Shown here piece by piece: positions 1 through 8,063 of a stretch of DNA of 64,000 bases (position 1 is the stretch's first letter; each line of letters opens with the position of its first letter). The stretch is taken from contig NZ_JASCRR010000002.1 in the NCBI RefSeq assembly GCF_030010215.1, forward strand, positions 62,001 to 126,000, written 5' to 3'. Below the pieces are notes generated by a model that did no database searches, was not told where the DNA came from, and saw only the letters and a list, made by a program, of their open reading frames with translations. The translations under genes and the position numbers were made by a program. Source of the DNA: Tianweitania sp. UT-5YL-CI-8 (lineage in GTDB: Bacteria; Pseudomonadota; Alphaproteobacteria; Rhizobiales; Rhizobiaceae).

Positions 1-440
1 ATCACACGCAGCGCCGGCTTCAAAATGATGTACCGGAAGACCTGCAATGGGGTCAGTCCGAGGGCGGCGCCCGCCTCGAATTGACCACGAGGAATTGCGT
101 CCACGCCTCCACGGATAATTTCCGCCGAGAACGCCCCGCAATTCAGGCTGAGCGCGATGAACGCGGCCGTCCATGGTGTGAAGCTGATTCCAACGGTGGG
201 CAAGCCGAAAAAAATGAAAAAAACTTGCACCAGGAATGGGGTGTTGCGGATAATCTCGATGTAGGACAGGGCGATTGCCCGAAGAACTTTTACACCGCTT
301 CTGCGCGCCAGCACGGTGATGATACCGATGATGAACCCGCAGACGACGGCTGTGCTCGCCAACCACAGTGTGAGGAGGCAGGCGTACAGCAATTGCGGCC
401 AGTATGGGAGAAGCGTCCCGAAATCGAAGGTGTAGGTCAC
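1..440 (-). CDS. Polar amino acid ABC transporter permease, HisM/GlnP type (3' end outside window)
   Basis: Inner-membrane permease subunit of a polar amino acid ABC importer. Translation from a GTG at 440 gives 146 residues with hydrophobic segments, the conserved IRNTPFLVQ block and the EAGAALGLTPLQVF motif that contacts the ATPase in the HisM/GlnP family. The GTG overlaps the TGA of the upstream shikimate-dehydrogenase-like gene by 4 bases, which argues for translational coupling and fixes the start. The reading frame is open to the window edge, so about a third of the expected 220 or so residues is missing from view. Its ATPase and binding protein must lie beyond the left edge. The substrate cannot be told from the permease alone. 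Confidence 0.9.
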   Translation of the reverse strand, partial: MTYTFDFGTLLPYWPQLLYACLLTLWLASTAVVCGFIIGIITVLARRSGVKVLRAIALSYIEIIRNTPFLVQVFFIFFGLPTVGISFTPWTAAFIALSLNCGAFSAEIIRGGVDAIPRGQFEAGAALGLTPLQVFRYIILKPALRV

Positions 441-1309
441 TGCCGAAGTCTCCCTTGCGATATTGCTTCGATGAGACCACTTGGGCCCGCGGCATCGGGA
501 ATACGAAAAAACTTTCGGTAAAGTTCAATCTGCGGCGCAAGCATTCCGAACCCGGACTGCGTGCGAAAACCCCTCGCGCGTGCCTCTTTGAGAAGACGCG
601 TCTCGACTGGCTTCATGACGATTTCGGCAACGACAGCATCGGGATTCAGGCCATCGAGCTTAAACGGGAGCGGATCTGTTTCGGAAAGCCCCATCGGCGT
701 GGCGTTGACGACGATGTCGGCGTCCAGATGACTGCTCACCGAACCGACAGTAGCCCTGCCCTGCCATCGGCGCTCCAGACGATCGCAAAGCTCTTCGGCG
801 CGCAGCGGAATCACGTCGAACACCCGAAGGCTCGCCGCGCCTACGTCCAGGAGCGCAGCTGCAATGGAGGAGCCTGCTCCGCCAGTACCATAGATCGAGA
901 CAACCCTGCCCGCGACGGAATACCCGGCGTCGATCATGCCCGTAACAAAACCAATTCCATCGAAATTCTCAGCGGTCCAACCGCCATCCTGTTCACGGCG
1001 CAACGCATTGGCACAACCAGCCGCCTCGGCTATTGCGCTTACGTTGTCCGCGTGCGCCGGCACGTCGAATTTGTGAGGAATCGTAGCCAGCAAGCCATCG
1101 AAATTCCCGACGGCCTTCAAAGACTCGATAAGCCCGTTGACAGCCCGAGCCGATATTTGAAACGGGACCATCACAGCATTGCTTCCCGCTCTCGCGAACA
1201 CCTCATTCATCAGATGTGGCGCCTGCACCTGAAACACCGGATCCCCAATCGTGGCAAACACCCGGGTCGCGCCGTTTGGGCTCGGTATCATCGGCAGCGT
1301 CATTCCCAT
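437..1309 (-). CDS. Shikimate dehydrogenase-like oxidoreductase (AroE/YdiB family)
   Basis: NAD(P)-dependent dehydrogenase of the shikimate/quinate family, 290 residues from the ATG at 1309; a TTG at 1345 and the ATG at 1303 are alternatives. The N-terminal substrate domain carries ATIPHK with the catalytic Lys, and NFDG with the catalytic Asp. The Rossmann domain has YGTGGAGSS, and VNATPMG and the SGFGMLAPQ block are the C-terminal family hallmarks. It sits between an acyl-CoA transferase gene and an amino acid permease gene in one minus-strand operon, not with other shikimate genes, so a catabolic or side role (quinate, shikimate or an analogue) is more likely than housekeeping AroE. That role is inferred. 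Confidence 0.85.
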   Translation of the reverse strand: MGMTLPMIPSPNGATRVFATIGDPVFQVQAPHLMNEVFARAGSNAVMVPFQISARAVNGLIESLKAVGNFDGLLATIPHKFDVPAHADNVSAIAEAAGCANALRREQDGGWTAENFDGIGFVTGMIDAGYSVAGRVVSIYGTGGAGSSIAAALLDVGAASLRVFDVIPLRAEELCDRLERRWQGRATVGSVSSHLDADIVVNATPMGLSETDPLPFKLDGLNPDAVVAEIVMKPVETRLLKEARARGFRTQSGFGMLAPQIELYRKFFRIPDAAGPSGLIEAISQGRLRQ

Positions 1310-1373
1310 GTCTTTCCAATTATTCGGGCGCGGCAGACCAAGCAAAACGCCTGTCCCGGTCCCAAACCAAGTT

Positions 1374-2903
1374 TCAATCGACGAAAAGATCCCGATCCAT
1401 AAGCGCTGGCTTTTTCGGCATCAGCGGCATGAAATCCATCCGGTCCAGAATATCCTGTTGTATATCGACGCCCGGTGCGACTTCGGTCAGCATCAGGCCG
1501 TCCTCGACGAGCTCAAAAACAGCGCGTTCGGTCACGAACACGGCTGAATGGCCAAGCTTCAAAGCCTGACGGCCGGAATAGGTGATCTGATCAACGGATT
1601 TGACGAGTTTCCGAATGTCGCCTGCGCGCGTCACCGTTACGCCATCCGCAGAAATTGCGACTGATGACCCTTTGGTATCGAAGGTGCCGCAAAAAACCAC
1701 ACGTTTTGCGTTCTGTGCGATGTCCATGAAGCCGCCTGGACCGACCGTCAGCCCACCGAGCTTGGAGACATTTACGTCGCCGACGGCATCCAATTCGCCA
1801 AAACCGAGGAATGCGAGGTCCAGTCCGCCGCCAGAATAGAAATCGAATTGCGATGGCCCGTCGATCATGGCCGAAGGGCTTCGTGCGAAGCCGAATAGAA
1901 GCCCTACAAGCAATGAGCCACCGTAGGTTCCGTGCTCTATGGTCTGATAATAGCGCCCGACTTCGCCCCTGTCGGCAACCATCTTGGCCACGCCTTCACC
2001 AATCCCTACCCCGAAATTGATGACCGCGCCGTCGTTCAACTCCTGATAGGCGCGCCGGGCAATGAGACTACGGACATTCAGCGGTTCCGGCGGATCGAGC
2101 GTGATCGGACCGCGGCGCTCGCCGGAAATCGTCGGATCGTAAGGAAGATCGTAGCTCATCCGCTGACCCGGATCGACAACGACCGCATCGACGATCGCTC
2201 CGGGAACTCTCACAGAACGAGCGGGCATGGAATTCGGATCGACGGCGGTTCGCACCTGAGCAATGACGATGCCGCCAGAATTGTGAGCGGCGAGCGCAGC
2301 GGCGTAGATATCCAGGTTGGCAGCTTCCTGGTCCAGACTGATATTGCCGTGCTCATCCGCAAACGACCCACGAATGATCGCCACATTTATCGGGAAGGAT
2401 TTGTACCAGAGCAGCTCCTTGCCGCCGATATTGGCGACCTCGACGAGGTCCTCCCTGGCCGAATTGTTCATCTTGCCGCCATGCTGGCGGGGGTCTACGA
2501 ACGTGCCAAGGCCGACATGCGTGAACAGCCCGGGACGCCCACCGCCTATCTCGCGATAGAGCTGCATGACGCAGCCGCTCGGCAGGACATAAGCCTCGAT
2601 CTTCTCGTCGCGTGCCATTTCCTGCATTTTTGGAGACCAGACCCAATGGCCGCCGATCACGCGCTTGACCAGCCCCTCATGGGCGAAGTGGTTCATACCT
2701 TCCTGCTTCTTGTCGCCGATCCCAAGTGCGTGGACGACCGTCAGATTTCGCGGGGCGCCTGTCTTCAGAAAGCGCCGCGACACCGCTTGGAATGTATGCG
2801 TAGCCTCCATCAGACCGCCACCGCCGCCGATTAACGAAACGGTATCGCCGTCCTTAATTAGCTTGACCGCCTCGTCCGCCGTCATGAATTTACTGCGGCT
2901 CAT
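1374..2903 (-). CDS. Acyl-CoA:acetate/3-ketoacid CoA-transferase (propionate CoA-transferase/YdiF type, family I)
   Basis: Fused alpha-beta family I CoA-transferase of 509 residues, which moves CoA between short acyl groups through a glutamyl-CoA thioester. The N-terminal half starts with ADEAVKLIKDGDTV and a glycine-rich GGGGGLMEA turn, and contains SFADEHGNIS. The C-terminal half contains NFGVGIGEGVA and TIEHGTYGG, whose Glu is the expected catalytic residue of the YdiF/Pct group. The length matches that group. The start codon overlaps the stop of the upstream MaoC gene by 4 bases. Together with the alcohol dehydrogenase and hydratase upstream it suggests oxidation and CoA activation of a small hydroxy acid; the substrate is unknown. 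Confidence 0.9.
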   Translation of the reverse strand: MSRSKFMTADEAVKLIKDGDTVSLIGGGGGLMEATHTFQAVSRRFLKTGAPRNLTVVHALGIGDKKQEGMNHFAHEGLVKRVIGGHWVWSPKMQEMARDEKIEAYVLPSGCVMQLYREIGGGRPGLFTHVGLGTFVDPRQHGGKMNNSAREDLVEVANIGGKELLWYKSFPINVAIIRGSFADEHGNISLDQEAANLDIYAAALAAHNSGGIVIAQVRTAVDPNSMPARSVRVPGAIVDAVVVDPGQRMSYDLPYDPTISGERRGPITLDPPEPLNVRSLIARRAYQELNDGAVINFGVGIGEGVAKMVADRGEVGRYYQTIEHGTYGGSLLVGLLFGFARSPSAMIDGPSQFDFYSGGGLDLAFLGFGELDAVGDVNVSKLGGLTVGPGGFMDIAQNAKRVVFCGTFDTKGSSVAISADGVTVTRAGDIRKLVKSVDQITYSGRQALKLGHSAVFVTERAVFELVEDGLMLTEVAPGVDIQQDILDRMDFMPLMPKKPALMDRDLFVD

Positions 2904-3370
2904 GCGCTCGCTCCGCCTTCCAAAGCTTCCGGCCGGCGCGGAACCATCAGTCCGTGTTCCCCCGTCTGGACGATCTGGTCGTGCTGATTGACAAGATCGA
3001 TTGCCATCACAACTACGCCCATGTGTGGCATGCTCTTCGAGACGCGCGCTTCGGTGATGCGGATTCGCGCCTGCAGCGTATCGCCGATCCGGATTGGTTG
3101 CTTGAATACCCAGGACCAGCTCAACGCGATCCCGTCTTTAAACGTCGCCGACTGAACCTTGAGTCCGTCCGTCAACGAAAGCCCCATCAGGCCATGTGCG
3201 ATACGCCCGCCAAACTCCGTCGTCTGGGCGTAGACGGCATCCATGTGAATAGGCGAAAAATCGCCGGCGACACCGGCATAGGCCAAAATATGCCCTTCTG
3301 TGACGGTCACCCGTGGCGTCAACTTCACGTCGCCGACTTTCAGATCGTCAAAATAGCTTCCGGGAAGCAT
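2900..3370 (-). CDS. MaoC-family (R)-specific enoyl-CoA hydratase-like protein
   Basis: Hot-dog-fold hydratase of 156 residues. The active-site block GDFSPIHMD retains the Asp and His of the hydratase dyad, followed by GGRIAHGLM. The start at 3370 was chosen because GGAGG lies about 10 bases upstream and the resulting protein begins right before the conserved FDDLKVGD; the open frame extends further upstream but would overlap the preceding dehydrogenase gene. It overlaps the CoA-transferase gene by 4 bases, so the two are probably made together. The likely role is reversible hydration of a 2-enoyl-CoA in the same pathway; substrate unknown. Confidence 0.88.
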   Translation of the reverse strand: MLPGSYFDDLKVGDVKLTPRVTVTEGHILAYAGVAGDFSPIHMDAVYAQTTEFGGRIAHGLMGLSLTDGLKVQSATFKDGIALSWSWVFKQPIRIGDTLQARIRITEARVSKSMPHMGVVVMAIDLVNQHDQIVQTGEHGLMVPRRPEALEGGASA

Positions 3371-3395
3371 TAGCTGCCATCCTCCAGTATTATTG

Positions 3396-4424
3396 TCATG
3401 GAACGAGAAGTATGCGGCCGACGGCTTGCCGGTCTGCAAGTAACCGGTGCGCTTCCGCCGCAGACTGGAGCGGCATTCGGCGCCAGACCTCGGGTTTGAT
3501 TTTATTTGCGTGCATGAACTCAAGGACTTCGCAAAGGTCGTCGCGAGACGCGCTTTGCACGCCTTCAATTCGAAATTCCTTGATTATCAAAAGGCCGAGA
3601 TTGATAGAGACGGGGTTGCCGTGCAACTCACCGACCACGGCGCAGCGGCCACCGGGCGCAAGGCTGCGCAACGTCCCGGCAAAGGTCGGCGAGCCTGTCA
3701 GTTCGACGACCAGATCGGCGCCACGACCATTCGTCAAGGCGCGGACGTCTTCGCCGAAGTTGCCATCGGCGCTGACGACGACTTCATTGGCGCCGCGCTC
3801 TTTGAGAAGTGGCACTTTGGCTGCGCTGCTCGTGATGGCTATACTGCGCCCACCGAGCGCGTTGATAATCTGGATGGCCGCCAAACCAAGCCCCCCGCTC
3901 GCACCAGTGATGACCGCGGTCTGTCCCGGCTTAAGGTCCCCGACCCGCCGTATCGCTTTATAAGGGGGGCCATAGACGCAGGCGGCGAAACACGCCGCAT
4001 CCATAGCCATTCCGCTGGGCAGACGGACCAGGTTACTGGCGAGCAAGACGGCATAGTCCGCATAACCTCCGTCGCGCGTCTGGCCGATGTCACCCTTGGT
4101 AGCGCGACAGAGAGACGGTCGGCCGCGACGGCAATCTTCACAGCTGGCGCAGGCTTGGAAATTGAAAACGGTCACGCGGTCGCCGGCGTCGAAATCTCTT
4201 ACACCTGCACCCACTTCGACGACTTCTCCCGCCAATTCATGACCCAGAGTACGTGGCAGGCTGACGCGAGAGCGAGTGCCAGACCTTAAAATCAAATCCA
4301 GATGGCACACTCCGCAACAGGCGACCTTGATCAAAACCTCGCCGGGCTCGGGAATCGGGCGTGTGGTTTCTTCGCAAACAAGCGCATCCGGTCCTCCGAA
4401 GGCGCGCAGACGGATAGTTAACAC
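3396..4424 (-). CDS. Zinc-dependent medium-chain alcohol dehydrogenase
   Basis: MDR-superfamily alcohol dehydrogenase of 342 residues. Catalytic zinc ligands are visible in CGVCHLD and LGHELAGEV, and the four structural-zinc cysteines in CASCEDCRRGRPSLC. The nucleotide-binding GASGGLGLAAI turn is also present. The GTG at 4424 is chosen over the longer open frame because GGGAGG lies just upstream and the product starts at the usual family position. It is the first gene of the minus-strand operon and divergent from two IclR genes. The promoter gap carries palindromes of IclR-operator type, so induction by the pathway substrate through the IclR proteins is likely. The alcohol substrate cannot be named. 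Confidence 0.9.
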   Translation of the reverse strand: MLTIRLRAFGGPDALVCEETTRPIPEPGEVLIKVACCGVCHLDLILRSGTRSRVSLPRTLGHELAGEVVEVGAGVRDFDAGDRVTVFNFQACASCEDCRRGRPSLCRATKGDIGQTRDGGYADYAVLLASNLVRLPSGMAMDAACFAACVYGPPYKAIRRVGDLKPGQTAVITGASGGLGLAAIQIINALGGRSIAITSSAAKVPLLKERGANEVVVSADGNFGEDVRALTNGRGADLVVELTGSPTFAGTLRSLAPGGRCAVVGELHGNPVSINLGLLIIKEFRIEGVQSASRDDLCEVLEFMHANKIKPEVWRRMPLQSAAEAHRLLADRQAVGRILLVP

Positions 4425-4450
4425 GCGTTCCTCCCTGGTCACGCATTCAG

Positions 4451-4517
4451 TGGAATTCGTTTCATATGGAACGAGTTCCATTTTGTCAACAGTAGTGACA
4501 ACGCGTTCCATTTGGAA
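4451..4517. promoter_or_regulatory. Cluster of TGGAA/TTCCA palindromes between the dehydrogenase operon and the IclR genes
   Basis: The gap between the divergent genes is clearly AT-richer than its surroundings and holds three related inverted repeats. The best is ATGGAAC-GA-GTTCCAT at 4466-4481. A second is TTCCA-TT-TGGAA at 4506-4517, and a weaker one (TGGAA-4-TTTCA, one mismatch) is at 4451-4464. TGGAA...TTCCA is the half-site pattern described for several IclR-family operators. The likely reading is a shared operator region through which one or both neighbouring IclR proteins control themselves and the catabolic operon. Confidence 0.6.
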
Positions 4518-4548
4518 TAGATTCGCTTTCTAAATCGAGAGTACACTA

Positions 4549-5325
4549 ATGCAGGCACCCGATCGCTCAGTCTCCATTATCGAGGTTTTAGCGCGCTATT
4601 CCTTTGGGCTGCCGTTATCGGAAATAGCTGACCAGTTGGCCATTCCACGTAGTGCAACCCACCGCCTCCTGGCGGACCTGAAGGACGATGGGTATGTCCG
4701 GCAAGACTATGACGGGGGCGCCTATCGACTGACGGCAAAGCTTGTCGCCTTGGGCTATAGTTTTTTGTCCACAGCCGGTGTCTCCAGCCGGTTGCAACCC
4801 ATCATCGACAAATTGGCGGAGCAGACTGGCGAACTTGTCGTGCTGGCAGTGGTTGATCGTGGCAGGCTTCTGCGCCTGCTCAAGGCACAGGGCGCGCGTG
4901 GAGGGCTTCTCTACAATCCCGACGAGGGGCCCGACGTCTATCTTGCGGCGACATCGAACGGACATGCCTACCTGTCGACTTTGGAGGAAGATCTTGCTCT
5001 GCAGTTGGTGGCAAGACAGGGTTTCGAGCATGAGAGCGTTGGCAAAAACGCTCCGAAGACGTTCCGCGAACTGTTTGACTATGTCGATAGAGCCCGCAAA
5101 ACGGGAATAGCCCGAATTTTCGACGTCTGGGTCGACGGGACGTCCGCTATGGCCGCCCCCGTTTATTCCTCAGTAACGAAAGCAGCCATCGGAACGATCA
5201 GCGTCGCCGGCCCCACGATCAGAATGACGGACGGACGGATGGACGATTTCACCGAATTGCTGAAACAAGCTTGCCGGGAAATTGCTGACACGGGCTCTGC
5301 CCTCCCAATTTTCGAGCGGACGTAA
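4549..5325 (+). CDS. IclR-family transcriptional regulator (first of a tandem pair)
   Basis: DNA-binding regulator of 258 residues: winged helix-turn-helix at about 8-60 (LPLSEIADQLAIPRSATHRLL) followed by the IclR effector domain with GARGGLLYNP, VYLAATSNGHAYL and GTISVAGP. It is divergent from the dehydrogenase operon and immediately upstream of a second IclR gene with only 3 bases between them. The two proteins have the same length and clear similarity throughout, so they arose by duplication. The natural targets are the TTCCA-type palindromes in the upstream gap. The effector is presumably a substrate or intermediate of the neighbouring operon. Confidence 0.9.
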   Translation: MQAPDRSVSIIEVLARYSFGLPLSEIADQLAIPRSATHRLLADLKDDGYVRQDYDGGAYRLTAKLVALGYSFLSTAGVSSRLQPIIDKLAEQTGELVVLAVVDRGRLLRLLKAQGARGGLLYNPDEGPDVYLAATSNGHAYLSTLEEDLALQLVARQGFEHESVGKNAPKTFRELFDYVDRARKTGIARIFDVWVDGTSAMAAPVYSSVTKAAIGTISVAGPTIRMTDGRMDDFTELLKQACREIADTGSALPIFERT

Positions 5326-5328
5326 TCC

Positions 5329-6105
5329 ATGTCAAGTCGTAGCCGCGGCATCGCAATTCTTGAACTGCTTACCCTCCATCCTTGGGGGCTGAAAGCTGCC
5401 GACATAGCATCGCAGCTCGATATCCCGTTGACCACCGGGCTACGGATACTCGCGAGCCTTACCGACACTGGATATATCCACGGCTTCGGCAAGGACGGCA
5501 TTTATCGGCTAACTCCCAGACTTCCAGCGCTCGGACTTGCTTTCCTCGGCGCGAGCGGCATTACGGATCTCGTACAGCCGATTTTAGATGATCTCGCAAA
5601 AAAAACGGGTGAACTGGTCAGATTGGCCATAATTTCGGGCGATCGGCTGACGTGGGTTGCGAAATCGCAAGGCGCACGCACAGGCATTCTCTATTCGCCG
5701 GAGGCCGGCGCCGAGGTCTATCTGCCGGCCAGTGCAAACGGGCAGGCATGGCTGTGCAATGTGCCTGAGCCGGAAATCCACAGGCTGGTCGACCAGGAGA
5801 AGCTCGGCAAGCCGGGTTTCGGCGACGGCGCGCCCAAAACCTACAAGGAGTTGCTGGTGGCGCTCGAAATCGCAAGGCAAAAAGGCTATGCGAGCGTTCA
5901 TGACAGCTATGCCATTGGCACGACGGCTATGGCGGTAGCAATTATACGCCGTGCGACAGGCCTGCCGATCGGCACTCTGAGTGTTGCCGGGCCCACGACG
6001 CGGCTGAGCAGTCAACGTATGGATGAAATCCTGCCCTGGCTTTCCTCGAGCGCGAAAGAGCTTGAAGCCGCCAGTACATCCTCACCGATATTTGCCGTCC
6101 AGTAG
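5329..6105 (+). CDS. IclR-family transcriptional regulator (second of a tandem pair)
   Basis: Second IclR protein, also 258 residues, with helix-turn-helix KAADIASQLDIPLTTGLRIL and effector-domain blocks GARTGILYSP, VYLPASANGQAWL and GTLSVAGP that line up with those of its upstream neighbour. It begins 3 bases after that gene's stop and is almost certainly co-transcribed. The recognition helix differs between the pair, so they may read different operators or form a mixed tetramer. Followed by about 160 bases in which no gene is recognised. Confidence 0.9.
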   Translation: MSSRSRGIAILELLTLHPWGLKAADIASQLDIPLTTGLRILASLTDTGYIHGFGKDGIYRLTPRLPALGLAFLGASGITDLVQPILDDLAKKTGELVRLAIISGDRLTWVAKSQGARTGILYSPEAGAEVYLPASANGQAWLCNVPEPEIHRLVDQEKLGKPGFGDGAPKTYKELLVALEIARQKGYASVHDSYAIGTTAMAVAIIRRATGLPIGTLSVAGPTTRLSSQRMDEILPWLSSSAKELEAASTSSPIFAVQ

Positions 6106-6263
6106 CCTCTCTCACGCAGAGCCGCCGCGGGTAAGCGCCTGCTGCGCAAACTTGTGAAAACCCGGAAAAGCGCCGGGCGCACAGGTAGGAGCCATCTCCG
6201 CAATCGCGATTGCCTGTACTCTCACCACCCATCGCCTTGAAAGGATTCGAACCACCCTTCCTC

Positions 6264-6742
6264 TTATGGATGCAGCTCAACGAGTTCCGCTCGCAGCAGC
6301 ATTCCGAATAGGTCGCGTGGTTCATCCGGGTCGGCAAGGAGATCGAGGTTCTCGAAAAACCCGCTTTCGGCAAGCTTGTCGCGGACATATCGAAGTGCCG
6401 AGAAATCTTCAGTCGCGAAGCCGACACTGTCGAATAAGGTGATCTGGGCCGGATGATCGCGCCCCACAATGCGTCCGGTAATCACCTGCCAGAGTTCCTT
6501 GACCGGATAGTCGGCCGGAAGTTGCTGTATTTCGCCCTCGATGCGGGTCTGCGGCGGGTATTCCACAAAGATATCCGAGCGCAGAAGAATATCGCGATGC
6601 AGTTCCGTCTTGCCGGGGCAATCGCCGCCGACCGCGTTGATATGCACCCCGGACCCGATCATGTTGTCAGTCAAGATCGTGCTGTACTGCTTGTCGGCCG
6701 TCACGGTGGTGATGATATCGGCTCCTTCGACGGCCTCCTGGT
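6264..6742 (-). pseudogene. Ornithine cyclodeaminase/mu-crystallin family, C-terminal remnant
   Basis: The last roughly 158 codons of an ornithine cyclodeaminase-family gene are intact and in frame to a normal stop: EGADIITTVTADKQ, GVHINAVGGDCPGKTEL and the C-terminal SVGFATEDFSALRY block are typical. Similarity ends abruptly near 6742, where the opposite strand starts to encode part of an IclR regulator. The N-terminal half, which completes the substrate site, is missing, so the protein cannot be functional as an enzyme. Whether the open frame reaching 6938 is still transcribed is unknown. Confidence 0.8.
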
Positions 6743-6946
6743 TGCTCGAACTTGACGAAACCAAGCGACGTAACCTGAACTTTCTCGACGCGCTGCGTCC
6801 GGTGTTGAACCGGTATGCGGCCCTAACCAACGATACCATCCACCTAGCCGTGCTGGATGGAAAGGACATCGTGCTGCTCGACCGTGTGTTCGGTGACCGG
6901 CAATTGCGGATCAACTCCTTCCCCGGCCTGCGCAACAAGGCTTTGG
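6743..6946 (+). pseudogene. IclR-family regulator, internal fragment
   Basis: On the plus strand the codons from about 6743 encode ETKRRNLNFLDALRPVLN, then TIHLAVLDGKDIVLLDRV and RINSFPGLRN, which resemble the first part of an IclR effector-binding domain. There is no DNA-binding domain upstream and the similarity stops near 6946, so this is a fragment of about 65 codons. It is not a copy of either tandem IclR gene at 4.5-6.1 kb, since the residues differ strongly. It abuts the cyclodeaminase remnant at a single junction. Confidence 0.65.
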
Positions 6947-7105
6947 GGTATCGGTCGATTTCGACTGGTTCATTGCGGAAGCTCTTCTTTTTGTGTCGAG
7001 GAAACAGAGGTTCTATGAAGGTGGCGAAGCCCCCGGGACTACAACCTTAGAGCGCCGTGCATCCATTCGAACGCACAAAGGTCGCTCTAACGTTATTAAA
7101 TCTTC

Positions 7106-7145
7106 GCATCTGCCCGAAAATGGATTCCGATTTTCGGGCAGATGC
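7106..7145. repeat. Perfect 16-bp inverted repeat with 8-base loop
   Basis: GCATCTGCCCGAAAAT at 7106-7121 and its exact reverse complement at 7130-7145 flank the loop GGATTCCG. It lies 18 bases beyond the stop codon of the downstream minus-strand hydrolase gene. Palindromes built around CGAAAATxGxATTCC are common between genes in rhizobia (recalled from general knowledge), so this is probably a dispersed intergenic repeat. It may also act as a transcription terminator for the hydrolase, although it lacks a long T run. Confidence 0.6.
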
Positions 7146-7163
7146 AGGGTCTGGCGGATACGA

Positions 7164-8006
7164 TCAGCCTTTGACGAAAGCCAACAGGTCCGGATTGATT
7201 ATGTCGGCATGCGTTGTCAGCATCCCGTGCGGGAAGCCTTTGTAAATCTTCAGAGTGCTGTTCTTGAGCAGCTTAGCCTGAAGCTCCACGGCGTCCTTGT
7301 AGGGCACGATCTGGTCATCGTCGCCCTGCGTGACCAGCATGGGCACAGTTATCGCCTTGAGATCTTCGGTCTGGTCGGTTTCCGAGAAGGCCTTGATGCC
7401 ATCGTAATGCGCCTTGGCGCTGCCCATCATGCCCTGACGCCACCAGTTGTCGATCACGCCCTGCGAGACCTTGGCACCTTCGCGGTTGAAGCCATAGAAA
7501 GGACCGGAGGCGACGTCGAGGAAGAACTGTGCACGGTTGGCGGCGAGAGCAGCCCGGAAGCCATCGAACACTTCGATGGGCGTACCATCGGGATTGGCGG
7601 CGGTCTTGACCATCAAAGGCGGAACGGCGCTGACGAGAATGGCCTTGGCGACACGCCCCTGCGGCTGACCGTACTTTGCGACATACCGTGCAACTTCACC
7701 ACCACCCGTCGAGTGGCCGATGTGAACGGCGTTGCGCAAGTCGAGATGTTCGGCGACGGCTGCCGCATCGGCGGCGTAGTGATCCATATCATGACCGTCG
7801 CTGACCTGGGAGGAGCGGCCGTGGCCACGGCGGTCATGTGCGACGACGCGGTAGCCCTTGCTGACGAAAAACAGCATCTGGGCATCCCAATCGTCGGACG
7901 ACAGCGGCCAGCCATGATGGAACATGATCGGCTGGGCGTCCTTCGGCCCCCAATCCTTGAAGAAAATTCCGACGCCGTCCTTGGTGTTTACAAATGCATT
8001 GGTCAT
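7164..8006 (-). CDS. Alpha/beta hydrolase, non-haem chloroperoxidase/arylesterase type
   Basis: Cytoplasmic alpha/beta hydrolase of 280 residues without signal peptide. It has the [11 protein letters not shown] oxyanion region, DRRGHGRS, the nucleophile elbow GHSTGGG, the acid in QGDDDQIVP and the catalytic His in FPHGM, all in the expected order. Members of this group act as esterases and, with acetate and peroxide, as cofactor-free perhydrolases. A Dps gene lies 57 bases upstream on the same strand, and the shared context suggests a peroxide-stress role. The physiological substrate is unknown. Confidence 0.9.
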   Translation of the reverse strand: MTNAFVNTKDGVGIFFKDWGPKDAQPIMFHHGWPLSSDDWDAQMLFFVSKGYRVVAHDRRGHGRSSQVSDGHDMDHYAADAAAVAEHLDLRNAVHIGHSTGGGEVARYVAKYGQPQGRVAKAILVSAVPPLMVKTAANPDGTPIEVFDGFRAALAANRAQFFLDVASGPFYGFNREGAKVSQGVIDNWWRQGMMGSAKAHYDGIKAFSETDQTEDLKAITVPMLVTQGDDDQIVPYKDAVELQAKLLKNSTLKIYKGFPHGMLTTHADIINPDLLAFVKG

Positions 8007-8063
8007 GACGATTTATCCTTTTGCTTCAAGTTTAATGGCCGCGGCCGGTAAGAGGGTGGCAGT

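Noticed and set aside
404-1402. Long plus-strand open frame of 332 codons
   Set aside because: It is antisense to the shikimate-dehydrogenase-like gene, shows no family resemblance and is rich in Arg and His as expected for a shadow frame.
1932-2834. Plus-strand open frame of 300 codons
   Set aside because: Antisense to the CoA-transferase, whose motifs are unambiguous; no coding features of its own.
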